Shown here piece after piece: positions 1 through 9,445 of a DNA stretch of 64,000 bases. Source of the DNA: Elymus sibiricus. Lineage: Eukaryota; Streptophyta; Magnoliopsida; Poales; Poaceae. The stretch's first letter is position 1. Each line of letters begins with the position of its first letter. Where the stretch lies: assembly GCA_039707655.1 (NCBI GenBank), contig CM077674.1:243275904-243339903 (forward strand), written 5' to 3'. The notes under the pieces are model-generated. The model did not search any database. It saw nothing but the letters and a program-made list of their open reading frames with translations, and had not been told where the DNA came from. Position numbers and translations under genes: made by a program.

Positions 1-758
1 TGAACATGAATATGATTTGTGAGTAGTTACTTTTGTTCGTGAGGACATGGGAGAAGTCTTGTCCTAAGTAATCATGTGAATTTGGTATTCGTTCGATATT
101 GTGATGATATGTATGTTGTTGCTTCCTTTAGTGGTGTCGTGTGAACGTCGACTACATGACACTTCACCATCTTTGGGCGCAAGGGAAGGCATTGTGGAGT
201 AGTAATTAGATGATGGGTTGCTAGAGTGACAGAAGCTTAAACCCTAGTTTATGCGCTATTTTGTAAGGGGCTGATTTGGATCCATATGTTTCATGCTCTG
301 GTTAGAGTTATCTTAATTCTTCTTTCGTAGTTGTGGATGCTTGCGAGAGGGGCTAATCATAAGTGGGAGGTTTGTTCAAGTAAGAACAGCACCCAAGCAC
401 CGGTCCACCCACATATCAAATTATCAAAGTAGCGAATGCGAATCAAACAAACATGATGAAAGTGACTAGATGAAATTCCCATGTGTCCTCGAGAACGCTT
501 TGCTTATTATACGAGTTCGTTCCGGCTTGTCCTTTGCTATAAAAAGGATTGGGCCACCTTGCCGCACCTTTGTTACCGTTATTACTTGTTACCTGTTGCG
601 AATTGCCTTACTATCAAACTATCTGTTACCGATAATTTCAGTGCTTGCAGAGATACCTTGCTGAAAACCGCTTGTCATTTCCTTCTGCTCCTCGTTGGGT
701 TTGACACTCTTACTTATCGAAAGGACTATGATTGATACCCTATACTTGTGGGTCATCA
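1..758 (+). mobile_element. 3' part of an LTR (LTR retrotransposon, left edge of window)
   Basis: The stretch ends with 'ccctatacttgtgggtcatca' style text closing in CA at 758, the same kind of end ('acttgtgggt.atca') as the family C LTR near 22874. A core promoter TATAAAAAG lies at 538-546, about 220 bp before the LTR end, which is where an LTR promoter is expected. The LTR start is outside the window, so solo LTR and 3' LTR cannot be told apart. The short open frames here are not coding. Confidence 0.65.
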
Positions 759-1066
759 ATCGCGGTGAGGCATATTTCCTCATGACCCCTCTTCCTATTT
801 GGTTCTGTATGTTCCCAAATTGGCCATAAAATAACGAAGAGCGTATATATGTTCATTATATGCCTTCCTAACTAGTACATACAAGCTGTATTTGTTCCAA
901 TTAGTTATTGTCGATTTGCAGATCGTGGGCGCCCGAGTCACACAAAATGAACAAATTAGCCATACATTTTCCAAATTATTACATGACATGTCTAGACAGT
1001 TTGCTACCAAGTTGTTAGCTTTATGCTTATCCCCCTTTTCTGAATTTCGCATCTGTTCTCTGTAGA
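759..1066. other. AT-rich stretch between LTR end and transposon gene
   Basis: No gene is visible. A possible splice acceptor 'tttgcag' near 915-921 is followed by 'atcgtgggcgcc', and a similar 'gtgggcgcccc' text precedes the B3-like gene near 7620. This may be an upstream intron or leader of the transposon gene that starts at 1067. Confidence 0.3.
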
Positions 1067-1185
1067 TGCCGAGTAGCAGCGACAACACTCATGCTTCAGG
1101 CGATGTATCTTCATCTGAGTCCAACAACCCTAGGTCTCCAGCAGATGTTCAGGGATCAAGTAATCTGGAACAGGATAGAGCTGCC

Positions 1186-1647
1186 AACCGAAGAAATTGC
1201 TCATTTAATTGATATGTCCGTAGCTAGCAAATTTGGATCCGACATGACAAATGCGATGAACACACTTTCTAAATCCATGGCTGATAAATTTGAAGAACTT
1301 GAAAAGCGACTTAGCAAAGGTTTAGGGGATGGTTCATCTCATCATATTCAATCATTAGGGCAACATGTTGAAAGTGCATCGGCTAACAGAGATCAAATTC
1401 ATGCTGATCTAAACAATGATCAAAGTGGCCGGAACTATACTAATAGTTCGGCCCATAACTTTATCCCTAGTGTTGCTCCTCCTATCGTTTCTACTTCGGT
1501 TGCACAAAGTTATGATAGCAATAACCGAAGTAGGGTTTTGAATTCAAATCTGCAGCAACCCTACTATCAAACAGTAGCATATACCACGCCACCGAGTTAC
1601 AATCAACTCGGAGCAAACTCACCACCGAGTTACAGGATAGAGCTGCC
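1186..1647 (+). mobile_element. Gag-like filler fragment inside the transposon ORF
   Basis: Between two copies of the 16-bp word acaggatagagctgcc (1170-1185 and 1632-1647) lies a 462-bp stretch that reads open as IAHLIDMSVASKFGSDMTNA...PPSYNQLGANSPPSYR, rich in Ser, Asn, Pro and Tyr, like the variable N-terminal part of a retrotransposon gag. Removing it together with one copy of the 16-bp word restores a continuous upstream reading frame. Family assignment is inference. Confidence 0.5.
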
Positions 1648-3379
1648 GCAATCACCCTTCCGGCCAGGACACAGAAGAACGCTCCAAGAAAGCCCACACA
1701 CCAGCCTAAAGGTGTATATGAAGTAATCGACATCGATTTAAAGTCTTGGGCTCCAAGTAAACCAGATAAAGCATGCACGAGGTTCAGGAGTGTGTGTGGA
1801 TTTGTTGGCATGGCAAGGCTCAACATTAATCTGCTGGGGTTTCGGAAGGCTGACACAGAAACGCGGCACAGGATAGTCCGGGAGATCATGGATCACTTCA
1901 ACGTTCCAGAGCAGTGGAGAATGCAGGTGGAACACACTGCACTGAAGAAGGCCAGGGATCGATGCTTGGAGAAACTGGAAGCACGTGTCGTACAAGAAGT
2001 ACTTGAGTGAAGGCAAGGACCCAATCCCCGCATACCCCCAAATTACAAAGGCAGACTGGGCAGAATTCAAAAGGGTCAAGGCAACTACAGAGTTTACCGA
2101 GAAGAGTGCCAAGCAATCGGAACTTCAGAAGAGGAACACATACCCCCACCGTATGGGTGTGGCAGGATACTACGGCATGAAACCGATATGGGAACAGGAG
2201 GACAAAGAAGCAGTAGTTGCGGGTGGGAAACCGGCCTTTAGTGAAATCAGGGGCGAACGCGCTAGAGACTACCTGCGGGCGCGTGCAAGGAGGCGTGACG
2301 ACAGTTCTTATTACTTCGAAAACTCACATGACGAAGAACTATATCTCGTGATGTTAAAGGCTTCCACCAGCAACCCTGGAAGGTTCTACAGGAACTCAGG
2401 GCCATGTGACATTCTGTCTGATGCTCTGGCAACAAAAGAGCCCCCCGACCATGCAAGGGGTATAGGTGTCAATGTCCCGCACAAGAGGGCTTTCACAGTC
2501 AGCAAAGAAGAGAGGCTCGCCATGAAAAAAGCGAGGAGTGAACAGAAGAAGAATGAATTGTATGAAATGTTGAGGATGGACATGTTTCTGACAGTTCGAA
2601 AGGAAATTGAGGAGTCAATGATGATGCAGAAGACTCTAACACTAAGAGATAGCCAGCAGACGGGAGGGGAGGCGGGCATGGACGATGCTGCTTATTGCGC
2701 GATAACACCGCACAAGAGTAGTTGTGCATCAGCTGACCCCAGCGACACTGAGACTGCAGCTGTGCATGATAATGCTATATCTGATCTATCTGCAATGAGA
2801 GATAGACTGAGGGGCGTGCTTACACATTATGAAGGTACGTTAAAATGTGCAACAGCCTGGGTTTTGTCCCCCCCCCAACTCGGAAGGGGCCTCTTGTTGG
2901 ACAATGTGCCATTGAAGCCGGGCTGTGTGAAGTGCTACGTAGTAAATTTGCCCTGAAGAATGTCCTAGGGGACTGTGATGAGCAGATGACCTTGGAAGAA
3001 ACACTGTTAAATCATATCCAGTGGCCACGAAAGGAAATAGACTTCATAGATGAGATCCCTCAATCCCCGCCAAGAGCAATCAATGTCGCCCTTCAACCGA
3101 TGACTCTCTCCTTGCCATAGCAGCTCTCGCGTGCTTCCCCCAAGGAACCTAATACTCGTAATCCGACGGCTGATGCATCAACCTGTGATCAGCCCGCCCG
3201 ATTTCGTGCCGTACAGGCCATGTCATCGTCCGCCCTTGAGCAGCAAGTGGCAAGGCCTACAACTGCTGAAGACGCACCACCGGTTCAGATGCCGGCCACT
3301 GAAGCAGCAGGGGGAGACACAGCGGCACCGCATGCTCAGCAGTCCAACCCGGTGGAACGGACTGCTAAGCAGTCAGAAG

Positions 3380-3700
3380 GTCCGTAACCGCCTGCTCATC
3401 AGTCCGTCGGTTCACAGCCACGTGATCGGCATACCGATGCATCGGCACTGCCTGCTCAGCAAACCAACGCATTGGCACAGCCTCCTCAGCACACCGACGT
3501 GTTGGCACCACCTGCGCAGAAGCCCGACATAGCTTCACCGCCTGGTCAGTAGTCCGATGCCTTTGCTCCTACAGCTCAGAAGTCCATCACAGTAGCACCG
3601 CCAGCTCAGCAGTCCGGCGTAGCTAAACCGTCTGCTCAGCAGTCCGTCGTATCTTCACCGCCTGCTCAGCAATCCATCTATCAACCATCCAGACCTTGCA
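3380..3700 (+). repeat. Degenerate tandem repeat encoding a PPAQQS-type linker
   Basis: Units of about 36 bp carrying cctgctcagcagtccg recur from about 3330 to 3670. In the plus frame they read as repeats of (P)PAQQS/ALPAQQTN/SSPPAQQS. Stop codons near 3385 and 3549 break the frame. This is a linker between the charged domain and the Ulp1 domain. Confidence 0.6.
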
Positions 3701-3866
3701 CCAGAAGTGCTTCAAGTACCAAGAGGAAAGCGGGCACGGCCGCACCCGCGAGGAAGCGGCCCCCGAGACTGAGGAGGAATGCGAACGATAGCCTCTTACT
3801 AAAAGTACTCATTGCCCAGAACCAAATTACCAGCAAGTTGTTCGAATCGGAGAGTTATACTGGTTC

Positions 3867-4210
3867 TAAACCTGGGCATTCCTTGGGCCGAGCCGGGTTT
3901 TGGGCCAGGCTTATAAAAGCCCGACGGGCAAAGTCTAGGCCCGAGCCCGGCCCGGCCCGACCGAAAAAACGGAAAAGTAGGCCCGAGCCTGGCCCGAAGG
4001 GACATAAAAGAGCAGTTTCGGGCCGGGCCGGGTCGGGCCTTCGTGTAAACTGCCTAATTTCTCAGGCCCGAGCCCGGCCCGAAGTGCACGACGGGCCAAT
4101 AATTCAAGCCCGAGCCCGGCCCGAACACAAAGCCCGACCCGGCCTGGCCCGGGTTTTTCGGGCCGGGTTCGGGCTGGGTCGTTGGGCCGGGCTGCCCATG
4201 CCTAGGTCTA
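3867..4210. mobile_element. hAT-like MITE (344 bp), GC-rich, in the transposon ORF
   Basis: The ends are inverted copies: taaacctgggcat at 3867-3879 and atgcctaggtcta at 4198-4210. They are flanked by a perfect 8-bp duplication actggttc at 3859-3866 and 4211-4218, the length typical of hAT transposition. The body is made of many short repeats of ggcccgagcccggcc, which create spurious proline/arginine-rich open frames on both strands. No transposase is encoded. Confidence 0.85.
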
Positions 4211-5810
4211 ACTGGTTCTGACAACTTGCCCGATGAAGAAGTCGAAAGGATACTTGCTAAAAATAAAGCAGACGTACTTGTAGCACGCAAGTACGTCCAT
4301 GGCCAGCCATTTCTTGTTGACGAATACTTAGAGGAGTGCAGTTCCAGTTGCCGCAAGTTACATAAATATTGCATGGATGAAATGTCAGAAGGTCATAGGT
4401 TCTGCTAGTCCACTACGACAGTGATCATTTCCGTCATGATCAAGGATCCATCAGTGTGGAATTTGAGGACTTTCATCTCTTCTTCAACTTCAATGTGCTC
4501 GCTATCACTCTTGTTAAATGCTTGATGTTGTAAGTACTTGACAAACTCTGATCAACTTCTCCATACAAGGCTGTAAACAAAAAAAAGCTAACTGTATTGT
4601 ATTCCTCTCAGAGGATTGATCACGCAAAGAAAAAAAGGAGAGAGTGTATTTCATAGATCCTCAAGTAGCAAATGGCACATTATTACGTGGTAGCACAGAT
4701 AATCGGGAGTGGGCCGTCGGCAAGGTCGCCAGTATCTTGTGTTGCACGCCCGATGCAGAACTCTTTCTCTAGCCATATCATGAAGGGTAAGTCAAATAAA
4801 CAACCACACATACATTGATCATCTTTCACATTTCGTCATAGTTCGTAAGTTCATGGTTTTCTTAATCTGTAGCATTCACTGGATCTTGGTAGTCATTGTT
4901 CCAAACCAGAATAGAGTTTACTACCTGGATTCTCTCAGAGAGTCAATAAAGCCTCAGGATCTGACGCATCTTCAGCAATTCATGGATAGGTAATGAATTA
5001 TATGATGTTGAAATTTGCATTCATATTTGGTTCAAGAACCGAGTATGTGGAAATTCATCTTCATTTGCAGTGTGTTGGCATCGTGCATAACTAAACGAGG
5101 GAACCAGTTCAAGAGTGCACTACCTTTGCAGCACGAGATCGTTTCTCCGGTAAGAAACCGAAACCCATTATTTTTGGAAAATGTATCCAAAAGTTTGCAA
5201 ATACCTTTTCTTACGCTAGTCTAATGTTCAAGTTTCTAAATAAACCTCTTTCTATTTCTCTCCAAAGAAAAAAAAACATCTTACACCGGCTAGGTTGCTC
5301 CTAACAGGGCAAATGCATGACTAATTCTGTACAAAAAAATTCAGTGTCCTGAGCAACAAGCAGGGACCAACCTTCGTGGATACTATGTCTGCAGACACAT
5401 GATTTCCATCTGCAAATCTATTGATTGATGTGATGATGCTCGCAAATTAGTACCAGTAAGTCTGTATCTTAATTAATATCTTCTACTCCACTTGTATGGC
5501 ACATTCTGATCTAAAAATCCTGCAGCTCATCTTTGAACCGATGACCCCTGAACCGCTCCCCGCTGGTGAATTGCTGGAGGTTAGGAGATTTATCAGCAAC
5601 TTCTTCCTGAATCACTACATCAAACCCACTGGTGATAATGAAGATTTCAGCATGGTTGTTCCTGAAACAATGAGTAAACATTCAACACGAGTTAGCTGCT
5701 AAACATATACGCATGGATGCATTGTTTTCCATGTGATGAGGTCTTCATATTTCGTACACTATGATTATGTACTGCATTTGTCGATAAATCAGTGGAATTT
5801 AGCTAGCATT

Positions 5811-5892
5811 TGTTCAATTGCATATTGTTGCGAATTCTGATGAATGTTCTTCCTCTGGACACTATTTGTTCAATTGCATATTGTGGCGAATT
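5811..5892. repeat. Short direct repeat
   Basis: The word tttgttcaattgcatattgt followed by tgcgaatt or ggcgaatt occurs at about 5811-5838 and again at about 5867-5894. It lies between the end of the Ulp1 frame and the subterminal repeats. Confidence 0.55.
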
Positions 5893-5939
5893 TGCTTTTT
5901 GCAGGGCAATTCAAATGCGATATTTTTGTGCTTTAACCT

Positions 5940-6600
5940 GGCCATTGATGCGCACACGGTTCGACTAAATGAGGGTGTGCGATCCAGAACGGAAAGCACA
6001 CGTCACTTATAGCGCAACCGTCGGTGATACACAACAAATCGCAGACGATTTGCAGCACTTCTACGTGTGCGTAGGGCCTCCTGAACCGTTTGTGATAGCA
6101 CATTTTCGCACACGAGAGCTTAGAGGAAACCGTGCCCAATGCAAAATGCAATCCCACTCGTAAATTGTTTAGGAAACGTGTGCGATGATGTCATGCATGG
6201 CAGACGATTGCCATATAATACTCGTGTGCGATGGGCCACATATCGCGCACAGTTTCTATGATGGCCCGTGTGCCTTAGGTACTATTTCGCAAACGGTCTA
6301 ATGTGAAACACCATTTGGTTTCCCTGCGCAATTAGAAATGTTTGACTCGTGAGAAACATGGGCGATTGATCACCAATCCCACACATATGCCAGAATATAG
6401 TGTGTGCGATATGTTCATGCATCGCATACGATTACATTTGGCAACGCGTCTGCATCGGCGCTCCCTTTCGCCAACGGTTTCTGGGTCGTGTGGGAAGGAC
6501 CCCCCTATCGCACACACACAGGCAAGACGATGGTTTAAAACTCTGTCGCGGAAAGGGGGTAAAAACCGTTTGTATAGCAGGTCGTTGCACCAGTGATGTC
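5940..6600. repeat. CACTA-type subterminal repeat block (TGTGCGA/TCGCACA)
   Basis: Short motifs of the form cgtgtgcgat and its complement atcgcacac(g) occur at least ten times in both orientations, for example near 5950, 5973, 6064, 6106, 6178, 6224, 6245, 6401 and 6508. Dense, bidirectional 8-12 bp repeats next to an end are the known binding sites of CACTA transposases. No clear CACTA terminus is seen at the right edge, so the element end may be lost or lie elsewhere. Confidence 0.6.
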
Positions 6601-7050
6601 TTCTCCGTCCGCCCAGGTAATGACATGCATCTTTCTCTTTTATTGTATATTTAGATTGTTGTTGTTCTTCTACTAGAAATAGTTAGTACTAGATGTAGAT
6701 TTTTTGGGCGTAGATAGTGTTTATCGTAGATGTACATTGAAGATGTACATTTTTCGGGCGTAACATATTATTTATACTAGAAAAAGTTAATACTAGTTAT
6801 TAGTGTACATGTAAAACTAAAAGTTTCTACTAGTTATTCATGATGCAGGTGTTCATAACGAGTGCCAACGTTTTGAGAAACATTGATTAAGTTCCATTTC
6901 TCCAAATTTTTGGTACTCAATATGTCCTTTTACTAGCAAAGGCCATGCCGATTTTTTCCGTACAACACATCGACTGTTATATGTTGCTATATAGTTGCTT
7001 TCAATGAAATTCTGGTTTATCTAAATGTCAAGTTTTTTAATGCGAATTAG
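6601..7050. other. AT-rich non-coding stretch
   Basis: No gene is seen. The words agatgtacat, gggcgtaacat and actagttatt recur loosely between 6660 and 6840, suggesting old repeats or an intron of the transposon. Confidence 0.3.
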
Positions 7051-7350
7051 ATGAAGAAGCCAAGACGCGTCGTTATGACTCCTGCAGTGGTAGACTCCGT
7101 CTCGAGGGTGGTTCATTGCACGGAGGTCGCGCTCGCCTTTGCACAGGGCAATGTAACAGCCGCCGTGAGCGTTGAACACGCCTGCTACAGAGATGGAAGT
7201 TGCTTTCATGCGCAAGCAGCCACAGGAAGAGCGCAAAGTGCTGGCATGATGGCGCGTACAGCCGCCAAAGCTGCGAAGATTGCCCTAGCCGAGATCAAGA
7301 AGATGATTGGAGACGAGGATGGAGACGAGGATAGCTCTGGACAGAGCTGA
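7051..7350 (+). CDS. Small hypothetical protein, transposon-borne (99 aa)
   Basis: A 99-codon open frame starts at ATG 7051 and ends at 7350. It has a basic start (MKKPRRVVMTP), an alanine-rich middle (GMMARTAAKAAKIALAEIKK) likely to form a helix, and an acidic tail (GDEDGDEDSSGQS). I do not recognise it. Its place between CACTA-like repeat blocks suggests it is an exon or accessory ORF of a CACTA element rather than a host gene. It could also be a chance frame, but codon use and the acidic ending look protein-like. Confidence 0.4.
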   Translation: MKKPRRVVMTPAVVDSVSRVVHCTEVALAFAQGNVTAAVSVEHACYRDGSCFHAQAATGRAQSAGMMARTAAKAAKIALAEIKKMIGDEDGDEDSSGQS

Positions 7351-7645
7351 GCGTTTGCTTGTGAACTAGTGCTGCACTAACTTTATGCGACCTATAAGAT
7401 CTGTGAGAACTTAATTTCATGTTGCTATGATGAATTTGAACTTAATTTCATGTTGTGAACTATTGCTGCACTATCTTTACGTGTGATCTCTAGCTATGAT
7501 CGATGCTTCCGAACGTAATTTTTATGTTTCTATGAAGATTGCTATATGGATGTTTAATTTGCTTACATATGAGTCAACTCCTTTAGTTTGTGTTCATATT
7601 GTCTTCAGTTTCTAGAAAGTGGGCGCCCCTGATTCAAAACCCAAC

Positions 7646-8938
7646 ATGGTCAACATACAATGGCCCGACCTCGCCGAGGCGGCACACGCAGTGCTGGTAA
7701 TGTGTGATCGCATGTATTACCGTTATGAATTTTTGTGTTCATTTTTAATCTTCCATTTATGAACACAGCAAATGAATGAGGATGAGCTCGATGGGATCCC
7801 CGAGTGCCCCTACTGTTCCGACAACTGGGGTATGTGCGACGATCCTCATCTAGAGGACGATACGTACTTCTCGCTAACGCTTAAAGAGGATTACAAATAT
7901 TATACGGTAATTTTTGCACATATTTCCTTCTTAACTAAACATGTCTCAAGATTTTTGTTTTAACATGTAATTTCTGTTTTTTTCTCAATCCGACTAGTGC
8001 ATCCCTTGCTATGCAAGGCCTTTTGTCCTAGAGAAGCTGCATGTCGAAGACAGAGATGACATTGCTGAAAGGACTATTTACCTGAAGACGACACTTGGTT
8101 TCATTTTCGAAGCTAGGATCTACAATGAAGTAGATCACACATATTTTGGTTGCACTAATTGGAAAGGATCATGCAAGGCTTACGGATTTGAGGAGGGTAT
8201 GATTATAACATTTGATATTGGCATCTTTCAAGCCACCTTTCCTCATTTTGATCAAGAGATTTGGGTGGAAATAGACATGATTCCTATTTTTCCTCCGTGT
8301 GAGTTTCTTAAACAAATTTGTTAAGTAATCTATCTTAAAATATTTGTTATTCACTCCTAACTTCACATTTTAATTAAAATCTATAGCTTATTTTCTATCT
8401 CGAAGAAAAATACGGAAAATAGTAGACAAGACCTATTATACTGTTGGCTCCGAGCTTACTTGGGAGGAGAAGAATTATCTTGTCTCCTTTGTTAATGATG
8501 TTGAGTCATTTAAGGACACTTACGAAGCTGGTCCAAATACTACACCATACGTGCCACTAGTCCACAAGTTGAGCAATACCAACATTCATAAAAAATGCAT
8601 GGTATGATTTTGTACTATTATTGTGCCACTAGTCCTTAAATAAACTACACTGCTTACTATGTTACTATGTTGTTCTTCAACAGAAGCTCCCAAGAGTTGT
8701 TGTGCCTGTAGCGATGGATGCGAAAGGTGAGATGACAATTATTTGTCATTAGAAGACCAATTTCAAAGGCACCTACTCCACTCCAAACCCATGAGATGGA
8801 CGCCTCAAAATTGATGAATGGCGGCAAACATTGAATGAGTGCAGACCAGAAATTGGAGATCGGTGGATCTCTGTGCTCCACCATGGAGATGCAGGGCCAT
8901 TCTTATTCTTTTCAATTTATCCTAAAAGAGAGGAGTAG
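7646..8938 (+). pseudogene. B3-like DNA-binding protein pseudogene, CACTA-associated
   Basis: Five exons join in frame with GT/AG borders: up to 7696, 7769-7906, 7998-8298, 8387-8601 and 8684-8938. Exon 2 reads MNEDELDGIPECPYCSDNW, with a CPYC and an acidic tract. Exon 3 holds TYFGCTNWKGSCKAYGFEEG and looks like a plant B3 domain (Trp, then a Gly-Glu/Gly-rich turn before a strand). Exons 4-5 hold a second such region ending in GDRWISVLHHGDAGPFLFF. Exon 5 has two premature stops, TAG at 8750-8752 and TGA at 8792-8794. The start is uncertain because the first exon is open at its 5' side. Location just before a CACTA terminus points to a transposon-carried gene. B3 assignment is by pattern, not by search. 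Confidence 0.55.
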
Positions 8939-9224
8939 GTCCTAGTCCTTTGTCATTATCAGGACTAATGAAGTGGTGCATGTTTGTATCATCAATCGTG
9001 TTTTGCCTACTATGTGTTGGTTGCTACCTAGCTACGAATATTAATTTAGTTGGGGCATTTGTAGTCATGATTGACAACAACTAGAGCTAGTGGTTAATAT
9101 ATGCAGCAATGTCTTCCTCTCTTATTCTTATCAATGTATTCTAATATGTGCTGTATGAAAAACGCAACCATGCCAGCATACATGTTGCCGTCGTTGTGAA
9201 ATTTTTATTTTGTGTGACTGACAC

Positions 9225-9445
9225 TCAGTGGCGGGTGCTAGAAAAGCCCGCCATTGATACCAAACAAGCCAGTGGCAGGCACAAGCGCGAGCCCGCCACT
9301 GCTGTCTCTCTACCAGTGGCGGGCGCCCGCCACTGATGCGTGGTTGTAGCACTGGCGGCAGGTCGGTGGCGGGCGGCCCTAGGAGCCTGGCTCGTCACTG
9401 CTGGCCTTTTTGCGCCCGCCACTACTAGGCATTCCTGCAGTAGTG
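9225..9445 (+). mobile_element. CACTA transposon 3' end with subterminal repeats
   Basis: At least eight copies of GTGGCGGGC or its complement GCCCGCCAC lie between 9227 and 9425 in both orientations. The block ends in attcctgcagtagtg at 9431-9445, the inverse of a typical grass CACTA start CACTACTGCAGG. The next bases (tca, 9446-9448) are a candidate 3-bp target duplication. Directly beyond, a gypsy polyprotein frame begins abruptly. The matching 5' end is not in the window as far as I can see. Confidence 0.8.

Larger units (their letters stand above)
1067..5702 (+). pseudogene. Decayed transposon ORF with Ulp1 (C48) protease domain, CACTA/MULE-associated
   Basis: A coding track starts at ATG 1067 (MPSSSDNTHASGDVSSSES), is interrupted by filler 1186-1647, resumes with KGVYEVIDIDLKSW, shifts frame near 1960-1985 and runs to about 2850 (basic, charged region typical of plant transposon ORFs). 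A Pro/Gln linker with a basic stretch (KRKAGTAAPARKRPPRLRR, 3725-3780) follows. After a MITE (3867-4210) the frame continues DNLPDEEVERILAKNKADVL, then FFNFN (about 4480). The C48 protease part follows in exons: IHWILVVIVP with catalytic-type His at 4877-4879, YYLDSL with Asp at 4928-4930, and GTNLRGYYVC where the nucleophile Cys is Arg (CGT, 5375-5377). The tail is LIFEPMTPEPLPAGELLEV, ending at 5702. Such Ulp1-like ORFs are known from plant CACTA and Mutator-like elements; I cannot decide which from this alone. It is clearly non-functional. Confidence 0.7.

Noticed and set aside
3838..4221. Proline/arginine-rich open frames on both strands
   Set aside because: They are created by the GC-rich internal repeats of a MITE with clear ends and target duplication.
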